Shown here: piece by piece, positions 38,404 to 46,911 of the stretch
Position numbering within the stretch: the first letter of the stretch is position 1
Layout: each line of letters starts with the position of its first letter
Notes under the pieces: generated by a model
Seen by the model: only the letters and a program-made list of their open reading frames with translations
Told to the model about the DNA's origin: nothing
Database searches by the model: none
Assembly: GCF_034347425.1 (NCBI RefSeq)
Contig: NZ_CP133779.1
Location: 1 to 64,000 of the forward strand
Direction: 5' to 3'
Length of the DNA: 64,000 nucleotides
Origin: Undibacterium sp. CCC3.4
GTDB lineage: Bacteria > Pseudomonadota > Gammaproteobacteria > Burkholderiales > Burkholderiaceae_D
Translations under genes and position numbers: made by a program

Positions 38404-39036
38404 ATCGACAGTATGATCATCGGCATTTCGCAGTCGGCCGAAGCCTCACGCGTGAGTCTACGACAAATCAAGGAGTTAGAATTGGTATCGCGTCGTATCG
38501 ACAAGATTGTCGACGCCATCACTACCGTTTCGATTCAAACCAATATGTTGGCGGTAAACGGCTCAATCGAAGCAGCGCGCGCCGGCGAATTCGGCAAGGG
38601 CTTCGTCGTCGTGGCAACCGACATCCGCAACCTGGCCCATGATTCGGCCGAAAACGCCGATCGCATCAAAGATCTGGTGAAATCGGTACAAGATCAAATT
38701 GGTATCGTCGGTCGCGATCTCAATGAAATTATGATCACTGCCGCCGCCGCCGCCGAAAAAGCCAAATCGGTCACCGCCAGTTTGATCGCCATCGAAACCG
38801 ATATCGGTGCCGTCGATCAAGGTACCAGTGAAATTTTGGCCGCTGCCAATGAAATCGCCGCTGCCATCACGCAAATAAAAACCGGTGTAGACCAAATCGC
38901 AGCAGCAGCCCAGCAAGCAGATAAGGCAGCCAACAACGCTACCACTGTGGCACAGCAACAATCGCGAGGAAGCGAGCAACTTTCCGCCGCCGTTGAAGAA
39001 ATCGCCTCGCTGGCCGACGAATTGCAAAGCGCTTAA
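38404..39036 (+). pseudogene. Soluble tandem-tip chemoreceptor, 3' part
   Basis: The 210 codons downstream of the IS are in frame with the 5' part once the IS and one AGC copy are removed. It carries a second signalling tip (VSIQTNMLAVNGSIEAARAG, then EFGKGFVVVATDIRNLAHDS), followed by coiled coil to LADELQSA. It has no ribosome site at the first ATG (38413), so separate translation is doubtful. Its stop lies 31 bases before the triple-CheW gene. Two tips in one polypeptide is rare for chemoreceptors. Confidence 0.88.
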
Positions 39037-39067
39037 TTGTTTCGCATACCCTTATTTGGAGAGCACT

Positions 39068-40648
39068 ATGACTAAGGATACGCTGGAGTATGGCGCCGAA
39101 CTGTCACCGAACACGGATACCGGGGGAATAGAAAAAACCTCAGACATTCGCCAATTCGTCACCTTCATCGTCGGCGAAGAAGTATTTGCCGTCGATATGA
39201 CGCCGGTACAGGAAATCATCCGCGTGCCGGAAGTGGTCAAAGTGCCGCTGGCACCGGCGACCCTGGACGGCTTGGCAAATTTACGCGGCAAAGTTTTGCC
39301 CATCATCAGTTTGCGCCGTATCTTCGGCTTCGCTGATCGGGCTTACGATGATGCCAGCCGCGCCGTAGTGATCGACCAAGGGCAGCCGCTCGGCTTCGTG
39401 GTCGATCGCGTGGTCAGCGTGGTCGGCGTCGATCTGCAGCATATCGAAGATACCGCGGCGATCAAAGCCAGCATCAATACCGAACTGGTATCGGGCTTAC
39501 TCAAGGATGTCGGCGGTTATCCGATGATTATGGTGCTCGACTTTGCCAAACTGATCAGCAAAGAATTTGCCGGTGCCATGGCGCGTAGCAAGTCGGAACA
39601 CGCTGCGACCGAGGCTCAGCATGCCTTGGCACGCGAGGCCCAGACTGAGGAAAAAACCAATGATGAACTGCACTTGGTTAATTTCGAAGTGGCTGGTCAA
39701 GAATATGCCATCGTGATCGATGATGTGCAGGAAATCGTTCAGGTACCTGAACTGATCATCCGTGTGCCGCACTCAAAAGCCCATGTCTTGGGCGTGATGA
39801 CCTTACGAAATCGCCTGTTGCCGCTGGTCTCGCTGCGTTGTATGTTCAATCTGCCCGCCAAAACAGTCGATGAAAACAGCCGCATCGTCGTGGTCTCACT
39901 GGGTGCGGCCTCGGTTGGTCTGGTGATGGACAGCGTCAATGAAGTCTTGCGCGTGGCCCGCTGTGACGTCGATGTCATGCCCGCGCTGTTAGCCAAAGAT
40001 TTGGCCGACATTTCACAAATTTGCCGCCTCGATGGCGGTAAGCGGCTGGTCTCCATCCTCTCGGTTGACCATATGTTTCGCCATGCCGTTGTCAAAGATG
40101 CCCTCACCAGTCTCGACACCATGAGTATGAATGATACCCCCAACAGTGCCAAATCCGATGCCCTTACTGCCGAGCGCGGCATCGACGACGACGAACAATT
40201 CGTCGTCTTTTTGCTAGGTAAAGAAGAGTTCGCCGTACCGATCGACAGCGTACAGCAAATCGTTCGCGTCGCCGAAACCCTGACCAAGGTACCGAAAGCG
40301 CCGCCGGAGGTAGAAGGTGTGGTGAACTTACGCGGTGCGGTATTACCGGTGATGGACTTACGTCGTCGTCTCGGGCTTGATCAAATCGAACGCAGCGATC
40401 GTCAGCGCATCATGGTGTTTCTGACTGCCGGTGTACGCACCGGTTTCATTGTCGACTCGGTAGTAGAAGTATTGAAAATTCACAAATCGACGATTGAAGC
40501 TGCACCCGATTTTTCTGGCGAACAATCGCTGCTGCTGGCACGCATGGCGAATCTGGAAAAACAAAAACGCATGATTCAATTAATCGATCCCCTGCATCTC
40601 ATTGAGACAAGCCAGCTCGACGACCTGGCTGAAATCCGCATGGCCTGA
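39068..40648 (+). CDS. Triple CheW-domain coupling protein
   Basis: A 526-residue cytoplasmic protein made of three CheW domains. These begin near residues 25 (RQFVTFIVGEEVFAVDMTPV), 200 (LHLVNFEVAGQEYAIVIDDV) and 375 (EQFVVFLLGKEEFAVPIDSV). Each has the NLRGxxLPxxxLR-type strand (NLRGKVLPIISLR, TLRNRLLPLVSLR, NLRGAVLPVMDLR) and a V(D/M)xVxxV segment. Acidic linkers separate them. The protein should link receptors and CheA multivalently in an unusual array. GGAG precedes the ATG. Confidence 0.93.
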   Translation: MTKDTLEYGAELSPNTDTGGIEKTSDIRQFVTFIVGEEVFAVDMTPVQEIIRVPEVVKVPLAPATLDGLANLRGKVLPIISLRRIFGFADRAYDDASRAVVIDQGQPLGFVVDRVVSVVGVDLQHIEDTAAIKASINTELVSGLLKDVGGYPMIMVLDFAKLISKEFAGAMARSKSEHAATEAQHALAREAQTEEKTNDELHLVNFEVAGQEYAIVIDDVQEIVQVPELIIRVPHSKAHVLGVMTLRNRLLPLVSLRCMFNLPAKTVDENSRIVVVSLGAASVGLVMDSVNEVLRVARCDVDVMPALLAKDLADISQICRLDGGKRLVSILSVDHMFRHAVVKDALTSLDTMSMNDTPNSAKSDALTAERGIDDDEQFVVFLLGKEEFAVPIDSVQQIVRVAETLTKVPKAPPEVEGVVNLRGAVLPVMDLRRRLGLDQIERSDRQRIMVFLTAGVRTGFIVDSVVEVLKIHKSTIEAAPDFSGEQSLLLARMANLEKQKRMIQLIDPLHLIETSQLDDLAEIRMA

Positions 40649-40668
40649 ACCACTTAAGACCACAAAAG

Positions 40669-41736
40669 ATGATCAAATTGCTTATCGTAGACGACTCGGC
40701 ACTGATGCGCCGTCAACTCGCCACCCTCTTCAACGACGAAGGCGGTTTCGAGGTACGACTGGCGCGCAATGGGAGTGAAGGCGTGCAGGAAAATCGGGAC
40801 TTTCAGCCCGATGTCATCACGCTCGATATCAATATGCCGGAAATGGATGGTTTGACTGCCTTGTCTATCATGATGACAGAGCGTCCGGTAGCGGTGGTGA
40901 TGTTTTCCTCCTTGACGGCAAAAGGTGCGCTGGCCACCTTTGAAGCACTCAACCTCGGTGCGGTCGATTACATCGTCAAACCGGGTGGCACGATTTCCCT
41001 GTCGATCGAGGATGTACGCGAACAAATCATCGCCAAGGTCAGGGTCGCCGCCAAGGCCAGACTGAAGTCAAGCAAAGCGCTGGCCAGTGCAGCACCGGCA
41101 CCGCGCAGCGTCGCCAAAGCGGCACCGGCCAGAATGCCGGACAGCCGTTTATCACCGACATCTGAAGGGGTGGTCATCGTCGGCGTCTCGACCGGCGGGC
41201 CAAGTACTTTGGAACGAATATTACCGGACTTGTCGGCCGATTTTCCTTGGCCCATCTTGATTGCGCAACACATGCCGGCCAGTTTCACCCTGTCTTTTTC
41301 TCAGCGTATCAATGAGATGTGTGCGCTGCACGTGGTGGAAGTCAACCGGCCAATGAGCTTGGAAGCAGGTACCGTCTACATCGCCAAAGGTGGTGCCGAT
41401 ATGGTGTTGGTGCGGCGAGCAGGGAAACTGATGGTGATCGCGAAACCGGAAAGCAGCGCTTATTTATGGCACCCCTCGGTAGAAGTACTCGGACGTTCCG
41501 CGCTCGACCACCTGACGCCGAAACAAATTGTCGGCGTGATGCTGACCGGTATGGGTAACGATGGTGCCGAGGCTTTCACTGCGATAAAAAATCAGGGCGG
41601 TCGCACGATAGCCGAATCAGAAGAATCTTCGGTGGTGTTCGGCATGCCGGGCGAATTGATTAAGCGCGGCGGTGCCACCGTCACACTGCACGCAGAAAAA
41701 ATCGCCAGCCAAATGACGGCTTGGCTGGCTTATTAA
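40669..41736 (+). CDS. cheB: Chemotaxis protein-glutamate methylesterase CheB
   Basis: A 355-residue protein with an N-terminal receiver (LLIVDDSALMRRQL; phospho-Asp in TLDINMPEMDG; Lys in DYIVKP), an Ala/Pro-rich linker and a C-terminal methylesterase domain. The catalytic Ser is in VGVSTGGPSTL, the His in AQHMPASFT and the Asp in TGMGNDGAEA. It removes receptor methyl groups and sets adaptation together with CheR encoded at 42382. It starts 20 bases after the triple-CheW gene. Confidence 0.96.
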   Translation: MIKLLIVDDSALMRRQLATLFNDEGGFEVRLARNGSEGVQENRDFQPDVITLDINMPEMDGLTALSIMMTERPVAVVMFSSLTAKGALATFEALNLGAVDYIVKPGGTISLSIEDVREQIIAKVRVAAKARLKSSKALASAAPAPRSVAKAAPARMPDSRLSPTSEGVVIVGVSTGGPSTLERILPDLSADFPWPILIAQHMPASFTLSFSQRINEMCALHVVEVNRPMSLEAGTVYIAKGGADMVLVRRAGKLMVIAKPESSAYLWHPSVEVLGRSALDHLTPKQIVGVMLTGMGNDGAEAFTAIKNQGGRTIAESEESSVVFGMPGELIKRGGATVTLHAEKIASQMTAWLAY

Positions 41737-41752
41737 AATAAAGGAGATTTCC

Positions 41753-42376
41753 ATGGCTCTCATTAAAACCACTGCCCCAGCCGAGCAGCCGCTGCAAGCC
41801 CGGATAGAAACTCGTGATTACCCAGGCTTGCTGCGGCAATTGGATGAGCACGACCCAGCCGTGCGCCGCTGGGCCGCGCGCGATTTACTCGGCTACCCGC
41901 AAGCCAGCGCCAGTCTGCTGGCACGCCTGCAAGTGGAAGCGGATCGTTCGGTACGTGAAATCATTTTCACCAGTCTGACACGGCTAGGCGATGCCGTCGC
42001 CGTCGCCGGCATGGTCGAGTGTTTGCGCAGCGATGATGCGCAAATGCGTAACGAAGCCATCGAAGCCATGAAAGAATTGCCCGATGCCGTGGCACCGATC
42101 ATGAGCAGCCTGCTGAGTGACCCCGATTCCGACGTCCGTATCATGGCCGTTAATGTGCTCGAATCACTCTGCCATCCACAGGTAGAACAATGGCTCATCG
42201 ATGTCATTGAAATTGATCCATTCGTCAATGTCTGCGGCACCGCCGTCGATTTGCTCGGTGAAGTAGGCACCGATGCAGCGCACGGTGCGCTGGAACGGCT
42301 CAAGCAGCGCTTTGCCGCCGAACCGTATATTCAGTTCGCCGCCGACCTCGCGCTCAAGCGCAGTGCGAAAGGCTGA
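41753..42376 (+). CDS. HEAT-repeat protein of the chemosensory operon
   Basis: A 207-residue all-helical protein with about five HEAT repeats, for example DPAVRRWAARDLLGY, DRSVREIIFTSLTRLGD, DAQMRNEAIEAMKELPD and DSDVRIMAVNVLESL. AGGAG precedes the ATG. HEAT proteins are scaffolds or docking platforms. Its position between cheB and cheR suggests an adaptor in this array. Such genes occur in some non-flagellar chemosensory clusters. Confidence 0.88.
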   Translation: MALIKTTAPAEQPLQARIETRDYPGLLRQLDEHDPAVRRWAARDLLGYPQASASLLARLQVEADRSVREIIFTSLTRLGDAVAVAGMVECLRSDDAQMRNEAIEAMKELPDAVAPIMSSLLSDPDSDVRIMAVNVLESLCHPQVEQWLIDVIEIDPFVNVCGTAVDLLGEVGTDAAHGALERLKQRFAAEPYIQFAADLALKRSAKG

Positions 42377-42381
42377 ACATC

Positions 42382-43224
42382 ATGACAAAAATTATCATCA
42401 ACGACGACGACTTTCAAAAGTTTCAAGAATTTTTTTACCGCAAAACCGGCATTCAATTCGAAGCATCGAAACGCTATTTTGTCGACAAACGCCTGATTGA
42501 AAGAATACTGGAATCAGGTAACGACAATTTTCGCAGCTACTTCACGATGTTGCGCTTCCAAACTTCGGGAGTGGAATTGCAGGCGCTGGTGAATGTCATG
42601 ACCATTAACGAGACCTATTTTTTTCGCGAAGAGTACCAATTCAATTGCTTGGTCAATTCGATTCTGCCCGATGTGGTCGCCAATAAAAAAGACCGCAGCC
42701 CGATCCGCATCTGGGTGATTCCTTCGTCGTCGGGCGAGGAAGCGTACACGATCGCCATGTGTTTGCTCGAACGTTGGGGCGGAATTAACGACTGGGACAT
42801 CGAAATCATTTCCTCCGACATCGACACGAAAATATTGACGCAGGCGAGGGCTGGTCTATATTCGGCCCGTTCGGTAAAACACGTGCCGCCGAAATACATG
42901 CAGAAATACTTTACTCAAACGCCCCTAGGCTACCAACTGTGTTCGGATTTACGCAATGCGGTGGAATTTACCCGCGTCAATTTGATGGATGCGGCCGATG
43001 TGCGCGGCTATCGCCACTTCGACATTATCTTCTGCCGTAATTTGTTGATTTATTTTGATGATCTCTCACGCAAGCAAGCGGCAGAAACTTTTTACGATGC
43101 GCTGCAGCCTGGTGGCTTCATTTGCCTCGGACATTCCGAATCGATGAGCCGAATTTCCTCGCTTTACAAACTGCGGAAATTTCCAGAAGCAATCGTCTAT
43201 CAAAAACCTTGGGATGGAAAATGA
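42382..43224 (+). CDS. cheR: Chemoreceptor methyltransferase CheR
   Basis: A 280-residue S-adenosylmethionine-dependent enzyme with an N-terminal helical domain (residues about 8-75) and a methyltransferase domain. It has MTINETYFFREEYQF, WVIPSSSGEEAYTIAMCLLE (cofactor site) and FDIIFCRNLLIYFDD. It methylates receptor glutamates. Five bases follow the HEAT gene, and the cheY start overlaps its stop. Confidence 0.96.
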   Translation: MTKIIINDDDFQKFQEFFYRKTGIQFEASKRYFVDKRLIERILESGNDNFRSYFTMLRFQTSGVELQALVNVMTINETYFFREEYQFNCLVNSILPDVVANKKDRSPIRIWVIPSSSGEEAYTIAMCLLERWGGINDWDIEIISSDIDTKILTQARAGLYSARSVKHVPPKYMQKYFTQTPLGYQLCSDLRNAVEFTRVNLMDAADVRGYRHFDIIFCRNLLIYFDDLSRKQAAETFYDALQPGGFICLGHSESMSRISSLYKLRKFPEAIVYQKPWDGK

Positions 43225-43595
43225 AACATATTTTAATCGTCGATGATGCCGCCACCGTGCGCCTGTATCACCGTGGAATTTTAGAAGCGGCCGGCTACCA
43301 AGTGGATGAAGCGGTCAATGGTGTCGAAGCTTTGGAAAAAGCCCTGACGACCAGCTACGATCTGTATCTGGTTGACGTCAACATGCCTAAACTCGATGGC
43401 TATGCCTTCCTGCGCGAATTGCGCGGCAGCCCCTCGATCGTGCAGGCGCCGGCCGCGATGGTCTCAACCGAGGCCAAACAAAGTGATCAGTTGAAAGCCT
43501 ATGAGGCTGGGGCTAACCTGTATATCATCAAACCGACTCGGCCCGAAGTTTTGCTAGGCCATGTGCGGCTGCTACTCGGTGAAAGCGGCACATGA
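43221..43595 (+). CDS. cheY: CheY-like response regulator (first copy)
   Basis: A 124-residue single receiver domain. It has ILIVDDAATVRLYHR (acidic pocket), the phospho-Asp in YLVDVNMPKLDG near residue 52, MVSTEA (Thr switch) and LYIIKPTRP (Lys). It overlaps cheR (ATGA) and cheA (ATGA) and is thus translationally coupled to both. It is probably the main phospho-acceptor of the CheA encoded next. Confidence 0.94.
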   Translation: MKHILIVDDAATVRLYHRGILEAAGYQVDEAVNGVEALEKALTTSYDLYLVDVNMPKLDGYAFLRELRGSPSIVQAPAAMVSTEAKQSDQLKAYEAGANLYIIKPTRPEVLLGHVRLLLGESGT

Positions 43596-46285
43596 CACCC
43601 TTACTCCAACAATTTCTATCCGAGGCGCGCGATTTCTTGCAGGGCATAGGCGAGAAATTGATACAACTCGAAAAAGCGGCCAAGGACCCGCTGCTGATGA
43701 GCGAATTATTTCGCCTCGTGCATACTTTGAAGGGCAACTGCGGCCTGTTTGATTTTCCGGAAATGCAGCGGGTATTGCATGCCGCCGAAGACCTGATGGT
43801 GGTCGTGCGTGCCGGCGAACTGGCCTACGATCAGCACTGTGCCGACAGTTTGCTCGATGCCATGGATTTCATCAGCATTCTGCTCGATGAGATTGAACAA
43901 GAAACAAGCAACCCGGCTAGCCACGCTGCCACCTCAGTCAGCTTGGCGCAATCGCTGCGCGCGCTACTGCCGGCACAAACTGCCAATAACCAGCAACACA
44001 CCGTCGATCTCGATTTCGATACCGCCCTGCCGCAGATTTCAACACTCGATATGCAAGCGGTACCAGAAGCTCTGCGCATGACTGCTTACCGCACACTGGT
44101 GTCACCGGCTGCGCTTGGCAGCGAGCCTGCGGCCGACGGTGTGCTTGAGCGCGCTTTGTTCTGGATCACTTATACCCCGGAAGCAGAATGCTTCTTCAAA
44201 GGTGAAGACCCGTTTTTCTTAGCGCGCCAAGTGCCGGCATTACAGTGGCAAAAAATTTCCGCGCGCGCCACCTGGACTGACTTGGCCGAGCTCGATGCCT
44301 ACCAGTGCAATTTACGCATACAGCTGATCAGCGCCGCCTCGCGAAGCCAATTAGCCGAGCATTTTCGCTACGTACCGGAACAAATCAGCCTGTGCGCATT
44401 GACCCCGGCACTACTGATACTGCCGGTTGGCGAGCGTAACGGTGGCCCCGTGTATGAAGATTTTGTACTCGCCGCGCTGGCGCAACTGCAGGCGCGTGAT
44501 CTGGCAGCGCTGAGTCGTTCTGCCAACTCCATGCTGGAACTCTCCTCGGCCGCGCTGTGTATGGCCTCGGCCTTGCGCTGGCTGTTGCTGGTGATCGAAC
44601 TGGAACCGGAAAACCTCACCAGCATGGGCGATTTGCTGCAATCTCTGCGCGCGCCGAATGGTGAAATCTCGCATACCGTGCTGGCCACGCCAATACCGCT
44701 GCCAACCGCCCCGCTCGCGGAAGCGCCGGCCGATACAGCCGCGGCCATCGCCGCCGCCATCATCGCCGCCCAAGCCTTACTGCTGGGCTTGCCCGACCAA
44801 GTCACTTGGCTGCCAGGGCGTTTGATTTCCACCGCGACCACCCTCAAGCATTGTTTTTCCAGTTTGGGGCAGCACGCCTTGCTGGCCGAGATCGATGCAG
44901 CCTTAGCAGAAGCGCTGGCACAATCGACGTCCAGCCCTTTGCGTGACTGGTTGAGCGCGCATCAAGACCTGGCTGCCGCGCCGCGCCGCGCCGGCAGCAG
45001 CGACACCAGCGACACCAAAACCACGCCCTGCGCCATTGCGGCTACAGCGAACAGCAGCACCGCAAGCGGCGACGGCGAACTCAAATTCGGCCGGCGCGCC
45101 GAAGACGGCAGTGCGCGCACTCTGAAAGTCGATCAAGAAAAAATTGATCGCCTGATGAATTTGATCGGCGAAATGGTAGTCGCTAAAAATGCCTTGCCGT
45201 ATTTAGCCTCGCGCGCTGAAACGGTATTTGGCGTGCGCGATCTGGCGCGCGAAATCAAAGCACAATATGCCGTCATCAACCGCATTGCCGAAGAAATGCA
45301 GGGCACCATCATGCAAGTGCGGATGTTGCCGGTCTCATTTGTGTTTCAACGCTTTCCACGACTGGTGCGCGATATTTCGCGCAAGCTCGGCAAAGAAATC
45401 AGTTTGCTACTCGAAGGCGAAGATACCGAAGCCGATAAAAACATCATTGAAGCCTTGGCCGACCCGCTGATTCACATCATTCGCAACAGCCTCGACCACG
45501 GCTTTGAAACCCCGGAAGCACGCCGTCAATTGGGCAAGCCGGCGCAAGGACGCTTATTGATCAGCGCCTCACAAGAAGCCGGGCGGGTCATCATCGATAT
45601 CAGCGACGATGGCAAAGGTATCGATCCGCTGATCATCAAAACCAAAGCTTTCGAAAAAGGCTTGATCGACGAAGCGCGCTTTGATCGCATCTCCGATCAC
45701 GAAGCCATCAATCTGATTTTCGCCGCCGGCTTTTCCACCGCCGAAGTGGTGTCCGATTTGTCCGGCCGTGGGGTTGGCATGGATGTGGTGCGCACTGCCG
45801 TCGAACAAGTCAACGGCAGCGTGACACTGTCGAGTCAAGTCGGACAAGGTACGCAGCTGCGCTTATCGCTGCCACTCTCGATTGCCGTCACCAATGTGAT
45901 GATCATCGAATCGAATCAACAAATTTTCGGCATTCCCATGGAGATGGTGGTTGAAACCGTGCGCATTCCGCGTGCTGCCATTCACACTATCAAAGCCAGC
46001 CAAACCGCCATCTTACGCGGCCGCTTGGTACCACTGTGTTCACTCAATGAACTGCTGGCCAGCGACGCGCCGCAAATTGCCAACGAAAGCGATGAATTGG
46101 CCACCCTCGTGATCCGTCTACGCGGTGAACACATCGGTATTCTGATCGATGATTTTCGCGGCGTCGTCGATATCATCCTCAAGCCGATGGGCGGCATACT
46201 CGGCAGCCTGAGCAGCTACAGCGGTTCGGCCTTGCTCGGGGACGGTTCGGTATTGATGGTACTGAATTTGAAGGAGATGCTGTAA
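43592..46285 (+). CDS. cheA: Chemotaxis histidine kinase CheA
   Basis: An 897-residue kinase. The Hpt/P1 domain at the N-terminus has the phospho-His in RLVHTLKGNCGLF near residue 44. A long Ala-rich, poorly conserved middle spans residues 120-500. The dimerisation helix is near residue 510 (VDQEKIDRLMNLIGEMVVAK) and the ATPase has N-box HIIRNSLDHGFE, then DISDDGKGID and GRGVGMDVV. A C-terminal CheW-like P5 domain follows. It overlaps cheY upstream and shares one base with the next gene. The large middle region is unlike E. coli CheA. Confidence 0.95.
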   Translation: MTPLLQQFLSEARDFLQGIGEKLIQLEKAAKDPLLMSELFRLVHTLKGNCGLFDFPEMQRVLHAAEDLMVVVRAGELAYDQHCADSLLDAMDFISILLDEIEQETSNPASHAATSVSLAQSLRALLPAQTANNQQHTVDLDFDTALPQISTLDMQAVPEALRMTAYRTLVSPAALGSEPAADGVLERALFWITYTPEAECFFKGEDPFFLARQVPALQWQKISARATWTDLAELDAYQCNLRIQLISAASRSQLAEHFRYVPEQISLCALTPALLILPVGERNGGPVYEDFVLAALAQLQARDLAALSRSANSMLELSSAALCMASALRWLLLVIELEPENLTSMGDLLQSLRAPNGEISHTVLATPIPLPTAPLAEAPADTAAAIAAAIIAAQALLLGLPDQVTWLPGRLISTATTLKHCFSSLGQHALLAEIDAALAEALAQSTSSPLRDWLSAHQDLAAAPRRAGSSDTSDTKTTPCAIAATANSSTASGDGELKFGRRAEDGSARTLKVDQEKIDRLMNLIGEMVVAKNALPYLASRAETVFGVRDLAREIKAQYAVINRIAEEMQGTIMQVRMLPVSFVFQRFPRLVRDISRKLGKEISLLLEGEDTEADKNIIEALADPLIHIIRNSLDHGFETPEARRQLGKPAQGRLLISASQEAGRVIIDISDDGKGIDPLIIKTKAFEKGLIDEARFDRISDHEAINLIFAAGFSTAEVVSDLSGRGVGMDVVRTAVEQVNGSVTLSSQVGQGTQLRLSLPLSIAVTNVMIIESNQQIFGIPMEMVVETVRIPRAAIHTIKASQTAILRGRLVPLCSLNELLASDAPQIANESDELATLVIRLRGEHIGILIDDFRGVVDIILKPMGGILGSLSSYSGSALLGDGSVLMVLNLKEML

Positions 46286-46521
46286 TGCCTATCACCTATA
46301 GCAAAAGCTGCGCACGCTTGATCGACATCGTGACGGTCGAAGACGCTGAAGAATTATTGCAATGGGTGCAGCAGCACCCTAAGGGAAAAATCGACCTCGC
46401 GGCTTGCGTGCACTTGCACGCCGCAGTGTTACAAGTACTCATGGCGGCACGCCTGCCCTTGGCAGCCTGGCCTGACGACGCCGAGTTAAGCATCTGGCTG
46501 CAGCACTCACTCAACAATTGA
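46285..46521 (+). CDS. Short STAS-like protein
   Basis: A 78-residue protein, MPITYSKSCARLIDIVTVED at the N-terminus, then IDLAACVHLHAAVLQVLMAA, which resembles the phosphorylation-loop strand and helix of STAS domains (IDLxxCxxLHxAxxQxL) but is shorter than usual. Its start overlaps the cheA stop (TAATG). Similar tiny STAS-like genes occur after cheA in some chemosensory operons. It links this part of the array conceptually to the STAS proteins further on. The function is unknown. Confidence 0.75.
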   Translation: MPITYSKSCARLIDIVTVEDAEELLQWVQQHPKGKIDLAACVHLHAAVLQVLMAARLPLAAWPDDAELSIWLQHSLNN

Positions 46522-46534
46522 ACAAGGAAAAATG

Positions 46535-46909
46535 ATGGCTAAAACAATCATGATCATCGACGATTCCATCACCATGCTGATGAGTTTGAAAAACAGCTTG
46601 GAAATTTTCGGCTTCTCGGTGTTGACCGCCAGTGATGGTGCACTGGCCTTGGAATCATTGCAAAGCGGTAAGCGGCCCGACTTGATCATCACCGATATCA
46701 ACATGCCCAATATGGGCGGCATAGAATTCATCGGCAAAGCCCGTGCCCTGCCCGGTTTTCGTTTCATCCCCATCTTGGCCTTGACCACAGAAAGCCAGCA
46801 AAGCAAGCGCGATGAAGCGAAACAGCTGGGCGCGACCGGATGGTTGGTAAAACCGGTCAGCGGCACCGACTTACAAAAAATTATTAAGCAGGTTTTGCCA
46901 GGAGCATGA
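46535..46909 (+). CDS. cheY: CheY-like response regulator (second copy)
   Basis: A 124-residue receiver with IMIIDDSITMLMSLK, the phospho-Asp in IITDINMPNMGG, ALTTES and WLVKPVSG. It is closest in pattern to CheY proteins paired with CheA. The start at 46535 is preferred over 46532 because AGGA is then 6 bases upstream. It is followed by the membrane chemoreceptor. Confidence 0.94.
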   Translation: MAKTIMIIDDSITMLMSLKNSLEIFGFSVLTASDGALALESLQSGKRPDLIITDINMPNMGGIEFIGKARALPGFRFIPILALTTESQQSKRDEAKQLGATGWLVKPVSGTDLQKIIKQVLPGA

Positions 46910-46911
46910 CC

